Assembly (NCBI RefSeq): GCF_024323335.1 | Contig: NC_066583.1 | Location: 16,848,665-16,912,664, forward strand | Length of the DNA stretch: 64,000 nt | Direction: 5' to 3' | Source: Lathyrus oleraceus | Lineage: Eukaryota > Streptophyta > Magnoliopsida > Fabales > Fabaceae | Part shown: positions 43,561 to 55,076 of the stretch, in pieces | Numbering within the stretch: the stretch's first letter is position 1 | Layout of the letters: each line of letters opens with the position of its first letter | Made by a program: the position numbers and the translations under genes | Notes under the pieces: model-generated | What the model saw: only the letters and a program-made list of their open reading frames with translations | Told to the model about the DNA's origin: nothing | The model's database searches: none

Positions 43561-46500
43561 TTATCAAGTGATCAAGTGACTTTTGATCACTTGAATGGAC
43601 TGTGGGGTTATACGTGATCAAAGGATTTAATTGATCAAAATTTCTTTTGATCAATTTCAATCGTAGGGTTTGGATTGAATTGAAAAGATTAGCCTAATCT
43701 AAATGTTAGAATTATTCACCAGCTAATCCTAAGGGGAACATGCACTTGTTAATAAGATATTTCATGAACAAATTGATTAAACTAGCTAAAATTCTAAGTC
43801 AACGTTTTAGTCCTAAGGGAACATACATTTCTATGACTAAAACAACAAAATAAACCCTAAGGGCAAAATGGTCATTTTAAAGGATCTTGATATTGAATTA
43901 ATTTTTACTCATGAAAATTTCTAATTAAACTCAATTAAATCCTAAACAATTTTAATTATTCTAAAGTTCTAGAAAATCATCTAATTATCTAATTAATTTC
44001 TAATTTCCAGATTTTCTAAATCTAATTAACTAACCAAATTATATTTCTAAAATTCTTGTTAACTATTTACTAATCAAGAAATAAATCCTAATTATACTAA
44101 AAAACTAATAAACCTAATTAACTAAGACTTAAAACCTAATTACTAATTAAGTCCTAATTATTAAACTAATCCAAATTACTAACTAAAATTTACTAATGGC
44201 TAATTAATCCACTAATTGCTAATTAAACCAAAAACGAACAGAAACCAAAGGCCAACAAAAACTGGAATCGTGCTCATTACACTGCAGTATCATGGGGGTG
44301 TAAGAAGCAAATCCAAAGTTTATGCTTGGGCCTCACAGCGAAGGCCCATTTGGTATTGTATACGTGAGTGGGGGTATGCTAGTGGAAATAAAGGCAATGT
44401 CAGCAAAAGTGTATGAAGCCCAAGCATAAACCCCACAACGAATCCAGCAAATGAACATGGATAAGGCCAAGCTGATCTGGCCATGAGTCAACAACACCTA
44501 GGATTAATGAACTCTAGTATCTTAATCACGTGCAACACATGCTCATGAAGCAATTCAATGCAAAACAAACCGACCGCATCTCTCTCCTCAGCACAGTTCT
44601 CCCTCCGTCGTGCCAGAGGCCGTCCTCGACGACGGAGACGCCTCTAAAATCAAACCAAGAAAATTATCCAATCTGTTTTGATGCACTGATTCTAAAAATG
44701 CGAACGGATTATCCTTATTCTTTATGAGCTAAGTGAATCAAATAAAAAGCACGAAGAACCCTAACATGAAGAATCCAAATTAAACGCCAACGGAGGAGAA
44801 TCAGGCCACCACTCGTTGGGGATTTGATTCCCCTCGTAAAACTCTACATTTTTGTAACAAGTTGAAGGAAAAAGGAGGGAGAAAAACTCACCTGCGATGT
44901 TCTCTGATGGTGGTGGTGGTGACAGCGACGATGAATGAAAATTTGATACCCATCTTGAAACTTCTTCTATGAATCTTCTTCTTCCTCCTCTCTTCGTCTT
45001 CTCTTTTCTTCTTCTCAATTCTTCTACGATTTGAGCAAACGAGAGTTTGGGGAACCAGAAGTAGAGAGTGTGTTGATGATGGAGCTTAGCACAAGCTGAT
45101 TGAAGCTCTGATGACGAGCTTAAATGGCTTCCAAGGAGTGTGTATAGGTGAGGTTGAGAGAGGGAGAGTTGAGTTCAGAATGAGAGCGTGAGAGCGAGAG
45201 GATCCTTTTTTGATGCAGGGTGAAGGATTATATAAAGGTTAGATGAGTTAACAGAGGGGATTTAACTCTGTTAAACGATTAACTTTTAGTGTGAAAAAAG
45301 TTCTTAGAGGTGAAAACGGTGTGAGATTGTTAGTATTAGTTAGTTATGATTTTGTTACCTAGGTTAGTTCATTTCAGCTATAATTCAGTTAAGACTTGGT
45401 TAGAGTAAAAAAAAGAGAAAGAAAGTTGGAAACTCTGAGTTACGTGTTTTACCATCCTGGTGAATGGTGAGTTAAGTGGAATGATAAGTGGTTTTTAGTT
45501 ATCAAATTGAGTTCAAAGTGATACTAATTTCTGCTGAATGATACTTAAGGTTAATTTACATAGTTATGCTAAAAATTTATTAGCAATTGATGCGTTTTTG
45601 TTAGGGATTCTGTTAATTGATTTCCTATTAAGTCTATTAGAAATTTCTGAAGTGTAACTTGTGAAACTCTGACATGATGAAGTTCAATTTGCTTAGTCTC
45701 AGACTGTTAGATTACATTTTATTAGTTATGGGATTTGGTTCAGCTAGTCAACCATTAGTTGGATGGTTTGGTATCGAGTCATGTTATATCAATTTGCATT
45801 GCCTTGCTTTTGAGAATGAATGTATTGTTGTTGATGAATGTTGCAGGACTGTTTGTGGTTGGATGCCAATTCTGTAGTGGTTTGCATTGCATGATTGGAT
45901 TGAATGTCATGACTGGGTTTGAGTGGTATTCCATGACAGAATTGCTGCTTTAGTGTATATATTTGAATTGATGTTTGGTTCATCGATGATGCATTGGTTG
46001 TATGATATACAATATGATTTGAATGATAATGGTAAGCCATTTTTTTGGTTGGTACTGATGCAGGTATGTAAGGTTCTGCATTGGCCTTGTTTCAATGCAA
46101 TTCTGAATTGGTTTTGTTAATGGTTTGACTAGTTTATTGCAGCAGGTTTATACCATGTGCATTGCTTCTTGCTTAGTTTTAATGATGCTTAGCTAAGTTG
46201 AAAATATATGAAATATTATGGACTGCTGCAAGCCATTTCATTATGCTATGATGATGGCATGATGTGGTTAATGCATGGGCTAACTTGTTGCAAGAGCAAT
46301 GGTTGAACTGGTTTGGTATGTTTCCTATTTCAATTGTCATTGTTTTTATTTAGATAGCATGTCCATGGTTTCACGTATGCATTTCTGACTTTGCTCATTG
46401 GCTTTTGTTTACATGAAAGATAGTGGTTCAACATGACATCAAGATTGGAACCAAAGGCCACATGTACAGTTGATCAATCAAGAATCAACATGGGTCATGG

Positions 46501-47460
46501 AAAATTATGGATGGAATTAGGATTAGGGTTATAGAAATTAGGGTTTTTTAGGATGGAAAAAGGACTTGGGTTGACTTGGTCAAAGTTGACCATAAAGTCA
46601 ACTATTGACCAAAGTTAACATTTGGTCAACATGTAATTTTTTTGGATTTTTCCTGGTATGTAATGAACATTTATGTATGATAATGAATAAAATCGGTTAT
46701 TTAAATGGAAAATGAATGAGTCTAATGTATGAACATGATGTTTGAAATAGCTTGAATTTGAATGATCATGACTTGTAATGAAGTGGATTTAAGTATGAAT
46801 AGGCATGAATAATGTTGAAACGACTTGGAGAAAACCAAATCAAAGACCACAAATGAAACGTGAAAGAAAACCACAAAGCCTTAAGTCAGGTCAATAGAAT
46901 GCCAAAAACTAAGGCATCAGCAAAACCATGGTCCAAGCAAAGACATTATGACCCTGATCAGATGATTGAAGTGGAAGTAGATAAGGTTTATAAGGTTAAG
47001 AACTTGGGCCAGCACCAATGGACTCAAGCACAGATGAATGGAACCAAAACCAAGGCAACAATCTTAAATTAGAGGTTGGGTGCAGCATATAACACTTATA
47101 ACTAGGGTTGGGCGGCCCACCAATGAAAATGGAACCACGTTAGGGTTTAGATGGACTGAAGTATGTCACAGTGAAATCCCTTGAGTTCAAGATCAAGATA
47201 TTAGGGTTTCCCTTGTCACCAAATGGAAAGTCAAGTCACAAAGCACACTAGGGCCATGCCCTCCTTGATTAGGGTTTTGATAGTCAAAACAAGGCCCAAA
47301 GAACATCCATAAGGCCTCATAACCAAATGATCAAGAATTAGGGTTTGAAAGCCCTAAGGAGTGCCATTATGAGATATTATTGAATCCATGCTTCAAAGAC
47401 CAAACAAGTAGGGTTTCATATCCCCTATGATCAGATGACTAGCCAAGTCATACCTTTGAG
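43561..47460. other. AT-rich non-coding stretch, probably LTR debris
   Basis: 43680-44260 is TAATTA-rich low-complexity sequence. 44560-45250 is GC-richer with short frames on both strands that match nothing I recognise. 45300-47460 has many AGGGTTT and TTGACC words like other Ogre LTR starts here. Orientation and edges are unclear. The stretch ends at the truncated pol of element E. Confidence 0.5.
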
Positions 47461-49631
47461 GTTTGTTAGTCCAAGAGGATGAAAAATGCGTCGAAAGACC
47501 TGTGTATTACCTTAGTCGAATGCTTAATGATCCTGAAACTAGGTATAGTGATATAGAAAAACTATGTTTATGCCTGTATTTCTCTTGTACGAAATTAAAG
47601 CAATATATCAAGCCTGTTGATGTGTACATATCTTTCCACTTTGATATTATTAAACACATGTTATCTAAACCAATTTTGCATAGTCGAATTGGAAAATGGG
47701 CTTTAGCGTTAACAAAATACTCTCTGACATACGTACCCTTGAAAGCGATGAAATGGCAGGTAGTAGCAGACTTTCTTGTCGACCATTCAATGGTCGAAAT
47801 GGCGCAGAATTACGTAGATTTAGCACCATGGAAGCTATACTTCGATGGGTCAAGACATAAGCGTGGATCTGGGATAGGAGGAGTCATAATTTCTCCAGAT
47901 GGAATTCCAGCAGAGTTCAAATACAAAATCGAAGGGATACGCACCAATAATGAAGCGGAGTATGAGTCATTGATCACCGGACTTGAACTACTGCTAGAGT
48001 TGGGGGCAAGGAATATCGAAATTATGGGAGATTCGGAGTTAGTGATTAAACAAGCATCGAAAGAGTATAGGTGTGTTAAAGAAAATCTGATCATGTACTT
48101 CGTGGTCACCATCAGACTACTCAAGAGGCTTGAGCAAGTCAATCTCCAACACATACCACGGCAAGAAAACCAAAGAGAAAACGATTTGGCGCAGGAGGCT
48201 TCAGGGTATAAAACGTCGAAAGACAAGGACTAAGAGATCCAAGAAAGAGACAAAGTACGAGCGACAGTGTTGTCACCGTCAGATTTGGCGATCGTGAAGT
48301 CGGGGGCAGTAGATAAAAATCATTTTGAAATTTTGGTTGTCGACGACGAGAGAAGAAGTGATTGGCGTAAACCGCTAGTCGATTACTTACGTAATCTCGT
48401 GGGGTATACAAATCGAAAGATAAAGTATAGGGCCCTTAGCTACGTCTTGGTAAATGATGAGTTATTCAAAAAGACAGTCGAAGGAGTGTTATTAAAATGC
48501 TTGGGGGAAAGTGAGGCATACGTGGCTGTGTCGAGCATACATAGCGGGGCGTGTGGGGCACATCAAGCAGGTTTGAAGATGAAGTGGCTCTTGATGTGTT
48601 CAGGAGTTTATTGGCCTTCAATGCTGAAAGATTGCATTGAATTTGCTAAAGGCTGTCAAGAATGCCAATTGCATGGGGGCATACATCATGTGCCCGCAAG
48701 CGAGCTACACACAATTGTGAAACCCTGTCCATTTCGAGGATGGGCTTTGGACGTTATAGGAGAAATAAAGCCAGCCTCTTCGAAACAACAAAGGTATGTG
48801 TTAGTCGGTATCGACTATTTCACAAAATGGGTCGAAGTTGTAGCATTAACAAATATGGACCAAGAAGCTGTGATAGACTTTGTCCAGAGTTACATCATTT
48901 GCAGATTTGGCATCCCAGAAACTATCACAACCGACCAGGGGTCAGTTTTCACTGGTCGAAAAGTGCAAGAATTTGCAAAAGAAATGGGAATCAAGTTACT
49001 GACATTTACCCCCTATTACGCACAGGCGAATGGCCAAGTCGAAGCGGCTAATAAGGTGATCATCAGCCTAATAAAGAAACACATAGGAAAGAAGCCAAGA
49101 AATTGGCATAAGACGTTAGACCAAGCTTTGTGGGCATGTCGAACGTCACCAAAAGAAGCAACTGGAACAACCCCATTTCGATTGGCGTATGGGCATGACG
49201 TAGTATTTCCAGTAGAAGTTCAGGTCCAGGCAGTCAGAACCCAAAGGCAGTATGAAATACCTTCTGAAGATTACTGGAGTATGATAACAGACGAATTAGT
49301 CGACGTATATGAAGAAAGAATGTTAGCATTAGACTCTCTACAAACACAGAAAGAGAAAGTCGCCCGAGCCTACAATAAAAGGGTGAAAGGGAAAGTGTTT
49401 GCTGTCGACGATCTGGTTTGGAGGGTAATCCTACCTATGGACAGAAATGATAGAGTTTTGGGTAAGTGGTCCCCAAATTGGGAAGGACCATTTAAGGTTT
49501 TGCAGACCTTTTCTAATAACGCATACGAGGTCGAAGAGTTGGCACCAGACAGGCGGATTTTAAGAGTGAATGGAAAGTACTTGAAAAAATATAGGTCTCT
49601 CCTTCAAGAGGTCAAAATTTTCGTAGACTAA
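47461..49631 (+). pseudogene. pol: Tat-type pol: RNase H, second RNase H and integrase
   Basis: The frame opens at 47463 in the RT-linked RNase H (RPVYYLSRMLNDPETRY). A second, archaeal-type RNase H follows with its acidic residues in YFDGS, NNEAEYE, MGDSEL and ENDLAQ. One in-frame TAA at 48231-48233 interrupts an otherwise open frame. In the integrase (frame from 48267) the zinc finger H92, H99, C130, C133 is complete. The catalytic triad D162, D223, E259 has exactly 35 residues between the last two. The C-terminal part has LGKWSPNWEGPFKV. Dual RNase H places it in the Tat/Ogre lineage. Apart from the stop and the missing 5' part it is well kept. Confidence 0.85.
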
Positions 49632-49793
49632 AATAAATGTCGAAAAAATAAAGTTGGAGATAATTATGTTAGATACCAACTGCAAAGGCACAGAAAATAA
49701 GTATACAGTGCTAAAGGCAAGAAAGATAACATTAATGTGGCAAGAAGTCATTGTTTAAACATTACAAAAAATTTGTACAATCAATAAAATCGG
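49632..49793. other. Spacer between convergent pol and antisense gene
   Basis: 162 bp, AT-rich, no gene. It must hold the 3' ends of both convergent transcripts. Confidence 0.6.
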
Positions 49794-52700
49794 TCAAATC
49801 TGGCCTAACTTGGATTGGAAGGATTTGAGTTCGAAATTGTAGTGCAAAGACGCAGGCTCCAGGGTGTCGGCATAGGCTTTAAGCTCCTCAAGCTTCCCTT
49901 CGACGGCCATAAGTTCCTCACCGACCGCTAAGGCATCACGGGTAGTTTGTTCCACAGTGGCCTGAGCAGGTTTTATCACTTCGTCGACAAAACGAGACTC
50001 CTCCTTAACAATTGATTCCAACTTACTATCCAAAGTGGCAATTTGACGCCGAAGGGCATCAATTTGGTGACGTAGTTCAGTGGCCCTTGCTTGTTTAGAA
50101 GTCAATTCCTTCTGCCGCTCCTCCATAGCCCCCAACATACTAGTGACTTCCGCGTCGGCATGCATCACCAACTCCCATTTCTCCTTCACAGAGGCCTCAG
50201 TAGCAACAATTTAGCGCTCAGTATCCCGGACGTTGTCGATGTGACACAGCATGGGAACCAAGATTTGTTCTAGAGCCGCCATTGTACGTTTGGCATAATC
50301 AGAGAGTTGAAGATCCTTTAGTTGGGCAAGCACGCTCAGGATCTCTGGACCGACAACAGGTTCATGCATGAGCACGAAAGGAAGGTCAGAATTCAAGGCG
50401 TGCACGCGGATTTTGTCCATGAGAGCCTTAGTCTTCGTCGCCTCAGGGTCCATTTTGCCAGAATGGAATTGCTCAGAGTCTGAAGAAACATCGCGCGATT
50501 TCACCAGATTGCGGAGTCGGGCAATTGCCTCTAAAGCAGAAGGCTTGATCGTCAGCCTCGGGAAGGTCGAAGAAGAGGCTGCCAGCGGAGAAGTAACCTG
50601 AGGAGAAGCAGTCGACAACGGAGTAGCCTGGGAGGACTGTTGTTTGTTGGTGTCAACACCGACTGGCTCCCGTGGATCCTGCAAGGAAGCTGAAGAGAGA
50701 ATCGAGTCAGAACTAGTCGAACTGAAGTCCAGATGCGTCGCAGGACTAGTGACCGAATCAGAGTCACTGTCACTAATCTGGAGAGGAAATTCAATGGACT
50801 CACCAGCGGTGTCGACAGATTGAAAGGGGCGAGCTGGAGAAGAAACCGGCGATGCGGGAGTATAGTCAGCGATGGGTTGAGTTGGCTCAGTAGAAGCATC
50901 AGCCCGCAGAAAGAAAAATGTGTAAGAGAAGCGCAACAAAAATCCAAAGGAATAAATAGGAAAATGGGTAAATACCTGTGTCGATGCAGGGGAGACTGCA
51001 TCCTGATTTGTGTTCCCCAAGGCAGTAGCGGGGGAGGGACCAATCGACGATGAAGCTCCCACGGCCGGAGTAGGGACCGCACCAAGGGTGGAAGTGTCGA
51101 CCACAGGAGTGTCGGCATCTTCGACAGGAACTTCTGAAGGAGGCATTGTATGGTGCCTCTTCTTTTTGTTTTCGCCACTCTTGGAAGGAGAGTCATGTTT
51201 GTTCCTTTTGTGGCCATGGTGGCTTTTGGATTTATGTTGGGAGGTGTGCTGGAGACACGAAGAGAGGTTATAAGTAAATAGTCTAGCCAAAAGAGCAGAC
51301 GAGCCGACGAGAAATACCTCAGTGCCCGCGGGAGCAGAGCGTTTGTGTTTTTTGGATTTTTTGGAGGCAGAAGAGACAGTAGGTTCTGTCGAACGTGGTT
51401 GACCCTGCACATAAGTGAAACATTAGCAACCACATAATGTTCCCCTGTAGAAGACAAGAGCGAATAGAAATGCTTCAGATAGGGGCATACAGAAGAACTG
51501 GGTTTCCTCAAGACTTGAGAAATGGGGCGCCCATCATCGTCAGAAGATTGCTCAGGAGCAGCCTGCAAGAAGAGAAAAGATGGCTAAGGATAAAAGTAAG
51601 GGTCAAAGGAAATAGTACTTCAGCCAAAGTCGAACCTGAGCCTTTTGTGTCGAAGGAGTAGGTTAGTCAGCAGATGCAGAGCCTGCAGGATTTAGAGGGA
51701 GCGCTGCAAATAAATACAAGAAACGCAAGTGAGCGACGAAGTCCAGTTAGAAGGGAGTGTTAAAATTTCCAGAAAAGCGTTACCAAGTTGCGTGGTTTCA
51801 AACACGCTAACATATTAAGGATCAATATGAAGCGGCCCTGAGTATTCAGGCAGATAATACTTCGTTGGGACCACTCTGTCGGCTTTTCTCTTTTTAGAGG
51901 CGTTCTGTATGTATGAAATGGGACAATAAAACCACACCGAAACCAAATGACCAAAGGCCAAGGGACTAGATGGCAGGGGAGGGAATTTGAGTTTTCCGAA
52001 GTGAAGGGCGTAAAGATATTTGTCTTTCACGTAACCAGGGATTTTGAGTTTCCAAAGTTGGTCAGTTACTTTCGCTTTTAGTTCGACCGCAGCCTCCCAG
52101 ATGGTCCCACGAAGATTATCTGGTCGATACACAACTTGGAAATAATTCTGAAAAGCACGAATCTGTTTGACATGGAGAGCCTTACATTTGGTCGACTTCG
52201 CTTGCAAACAAACAAAAGCCTCAGTTAATTCAGAAAGTTTGGCATCAGGATCACCAACATAAAGGGTAAAATAAGACTGCCACCAATCATGGAATTCTTT
52301 GGTACAATAGTAGGCTAGTCGAAAAGAAAGAGAAGGAAGACGTGGTCGATTTTTCCAAATATTTTCAAATTCTTCTTCGACCTCACTCCAAGGTTGACCG
52401 CAGAGGATATTGGCAAGTAGCTCCTGAGAGGAGAACAGAGACTTGGGAATGACCTGGGAAAGGCCAAATTGCTTGGCCACAAGGTTAGGCTGATAAGCCA
52501 CTAGGCCAGGATTGCTGCTGGCAGTCTCCGCCGACAAGAAGCGAGGGACTAAAAAACGCCTCCAAATGAGGAAGGATTCATTCCTATGTTCCCCGTCAGC
52601 CGGAGGGAAAGGTCTGGTGAGCCACTCAAGACCCTCAGTTCGATGGCTAAAAGGAGCCATAGAGGGTAGGAAATCGACACGAGTCAACATGATGTTGAAG

Positions 52701-53788
52701 ATGAGTCGAAACACTTGAAGGTCGGGGAAATTCTTGTCGATGGGTGTCAAGGGGATGAACCGTTTCCAGATAAGATTTTGTTCCTCTGGGGGACACGCAA
52801 CCCTCCTCATTCCATAGGGGGCTACGTCTTTGGAGAAAGTGGCATTGAGCCACAATTGCAGAAACTAGAAAGGGCCATGGACCAATACGTACTTCTTTCT
52901 GGAGTTCTCAGGGTCAAAGAGTCTGATCTGGCAAACAACCTCAGATAGAGACTCGTAGAGAGAGGCTAATATCAGTTGGCCCAAGGCAACGTCACGCTCT
53001 TGGTGCAATTGGGTTGCCAGGAGAGAAAAATGTTTGGCTACCTGCGTAGACCTTGAGCAGAAAACAAAGCGGGACAACCAAAGGGTCAAGAAAGCCACAT
53101 GTTCCTCATCGGTCACGGGGCCTGCAGAAGTGGCGTGATGATCAATAAAATTGTTGTATGTTGGTTTGCGAGAGTCACCAACGTCGAACCTCAAGGAAAC
53201 TAGCGCTACAGCTTCGCAGTCGAAGACTTCGCCAGTCGGTCTCAAGCCAATGATGGTAGCAATGTCTAGAAGTGTCGGCATGATCATGCCACACCTAGTA
53301 TGGAAAGAGTTGGTCGAACTCTCCTAGAATTGAAGGGCGGCTAATAACATGCCACAAGACTAGGGAGGGCCACAACGGGCAATCTGTAAAAGGGTATAGA
53401 TGCCTGTCCTTTTCCAGTGGTTGATTTTCTCCGTTTCCAACCGGTCCATCCAAGCACAAAACTTAGGACAATTCCAGGGAGGAACGGTCATGAAGTTCCT
53501 ATCGATGTATTGAAGGGAGAAGGGTTGTTGAGCGGAAATCACAGGTTCAGAAATGTGACTGGCGAGAAAAAGGGAAGAGTCGTTTTTGGTAACCTCTGGG
53601 TGTCGATTTTCTGGGAGAGGACCTAAGAACGCTAAGGGTTCATTAGCCAGAGAGAGAGGAATCAATACTTGAGAATGCCAGATCTTCTCCTTTTCTTCTA
53701 CCAATGGAGGCTCAGGGACATACTCCCTGCCATCAATGTTGATGGGGCGCGTGAGTTCAGCAGCAAAAGGTTTGTTAGAGTTGGCCAT
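49794..53788 (-). pseudogene. Antisense, intron-containing plant-mobile-domain-like gene inside element E
   Basis: ATG at 53786-53788 (MANSNKPFAAEL), stop TGA at 49794-49796. Proposed exons: 53788-51784, 51703-51636, 51562-51491, 51404-51318, 51248-50976, 50903-49794. Introns are 80, 73, 86, 69 and 72 nt and begin with GT. The first four end in AG; the fifth has GG at its expected end. Exon lengths add to 3,615 nt, 1,205 codons in one frame. Six stops interrupt it (53360, 53324, 52865, 51815, 51663, 50211), all TAG or TAA. Exon 1 resembles plant mobile domain proteins (FHTRCGMIMPTLLDIATIIG near 53290). A Lys-rich, nuclear-signal-like KKSKKHKR, a Ser/Pro-rich middle and a C-terminal coiled coil (50189-49830) follow. 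The function in the element is unknown; gene capture is an inference. Confidence 0.75.
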
Positions 53789-53903
53789 GGAAAGAACAAA
53801 AGGTTTCTTCGTTGTGGAGTGGAAGAGTTTTCACAAAAAAGGCAGAAGACAAGTGAATGCTGAATCAAGAGAGCAAAAAAGAGAAGAAGAAGAAATAATG
53901 AGG

Positions 53904-53913
53904 GTTTTATAGC
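53904..53913 (-). promoter_or_regulatory. TATA box of the antisense gene
   Basis: Minus strand CTATAAAACC about 115 bases before the ATG at 53788. A CT-rich leader (TTCTTCTTCTTCTC) follows, as is common for plant promoters. Confidence 0.6.
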
Positions 53914-54110
53914 CCTTAAACCCTGAGCAAAGAAGAGGGAGCGGTTAAACTTCCATGGCCGACACGTATACCCATGTTCCCACGCCTACAGACATGTGGA
54001 GGGGAAAGGGCAAGCGAAAAGGCAAACACGTTCAGTCATGAAGACGTGAAATGACGTAGATTTTATTTTGCGCGGCTCGAGGAGAAAAAGAAATGTACAT
54101 CATGATTGTA

Positions 54111-54118
54111 TGACGTCA
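54111..54118. promoter_or_regulatory. TGACGTCA, likely bZIP site
   Basis: Perfect eight-base palindrome, about 200 bases upstream of the TATA box of the antisense gene. A second TGACGT half lies near 54052. Confidence 0.5.
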
Positions 54119-54185
54119 CCCACATGGGGTAAACAAAGGGCCCACTAAGTAGGAGCGGAAATAGTAAGGGGTAAATCGACAGTTT

Positions 54186-54235
54186 CAGAGATGCCATCAT
54201 CTCATCAACGTCGACAGTCGAAAATGGCATCTCTG
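54186..54235 (+). other. 12-base perfect inverted repeat ending at the polypurine tract
   Basis: CAGAGATGCCAT (54186-54197) pairs with ATGGCATCTCTG (54224-54235). The G-run of the polypurine tract begins on the last base of the right arm. Confidence 0.8.
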
Positions 54236-54244
54236 GGGGCATTT
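54231..54244 (+). other. Polypurine tract of element E
   Basis: CTCTGGGGGCATTT directly before the LTR start TGTTACCATG. Shorter and less pure than usual, so moderately sure. Confidence 0.55.
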
Positions 54245-55076
54245 TGTTACCATGAAATATTTCTAAGGCAGGCTGAGAGCATAATTAATGAAAGAGTCCT
54301 GTGAATGTGGGGGTCATACCCTACCAAAAGATAAAGAGATGTTGGAAGCAAGCAAGAAGAAAAAACAAACCAAAGGACGAAGCCGACGGGGAAAGTTGGC
54401 CTCGTCCACAGGCCATTCTGTCGACCGACGCAAGGTTTGGGACTTAAAGAACTATAGTCCAATGTACAGAATACAGCTTCGCCCTAACGTCTAGGCGGGA
54501 GAAATTTGAAATTCAAAATAAATAGCAGTTCCAAGAGGAATAAGAGCGCCATAATATGGAGCAGTTAGCAAGACATGGGTGCGGCGGTTATGCAGATCGT
54601 GTGACATAACATCTGCTAGTTTCTAGGAGTTTAGCTTATGAGTAGTTTCCTCAAGTTTAGTATAAATAGAAGTATCCCACAAGGGGCTCAAGGTGTTCAC
54701 TTTGTACTACAAAATCACTTGTAAGAAAACTTCCCATTCCCAGCGCGAGGATGCAAGAGTTTTTTCTGAGAGTGCCATGTACGTGAATCACCACATTTAT
54801 TTCAATGCAACTTCCCTACTTTTCAATTGTTCCCATTGAACATTTTATCTTAATTTCTTTTACTTTTGAGTTATCATTTTACGTTGTCGTTTACGCTGTC
54901 GACACTGATTCTATGACGATAATAGAGTTCACCAAAAGCGTGTTCGTCGTATACATCTTTTGAATGTTATAGCGTTGTCGGTCACGAGTCACCTATAGGC
55001 GATAACATTGTCTAAAACCGTTTGTATGGAAAAACCCTACGCTTGTTCGACACTTTGTTAGGAGCCGTTCCTCACA
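54245..55076 (+). repeat. Element E 3' LTR
   Basis: Begins TGTTACCATGAAAT. TATAAATA lies at 54661-54668 in a typical promoter setting. The end is placed at CTCACA (55076) because of the CA rule; no partner LTR is available for comparison. Confidence 0.55.
54661..54668 (+). promoter_or_regulatory. LTR TATA box (element E)
   Basis: TATAAATA preceded by TTTAG and followed by GAAGTATCCC. Confidence 0.65.

Larger units (their letters stand above)
47461..55076 (+). mobile_element. Element E: 3' part of a Tat-lineage Ty3/gypsy element with an antisense gene
   Basis: From left to right: end of RNase H, second RNase H, integrase (47461-49631, plus), a convergent spliced gene on the minus strand (49794-53788), its promoter region, a polypurine tract and a LTR starting at 54245. 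LTR, gag, protease and RT on the left are missing, so the copy was truncated at about 47460. Antisense extra frames downstream of pol are known in Tat-type elements. The right edge (55076) rests only on a CA end. Confidence 0.75.

Noticed and set aside
44761..45018. 85-residue Arg-rich frame
   Set aside because: Low-complexity start (TCTTCTTCTTCC on the other strand) and no family recognised; it lies in LTR debris.
48662..49051. 129-residue frame inside the integrase
   Set aside because: Shadow of the integrase frame.
50552..51568. 338-residue frame overlapping the antisense gene
   Set aside because: It is the shifted frame of the antisense gene; only its first 26 or so codons are an exon. 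The rest is Leu/Arg-rich by-product.
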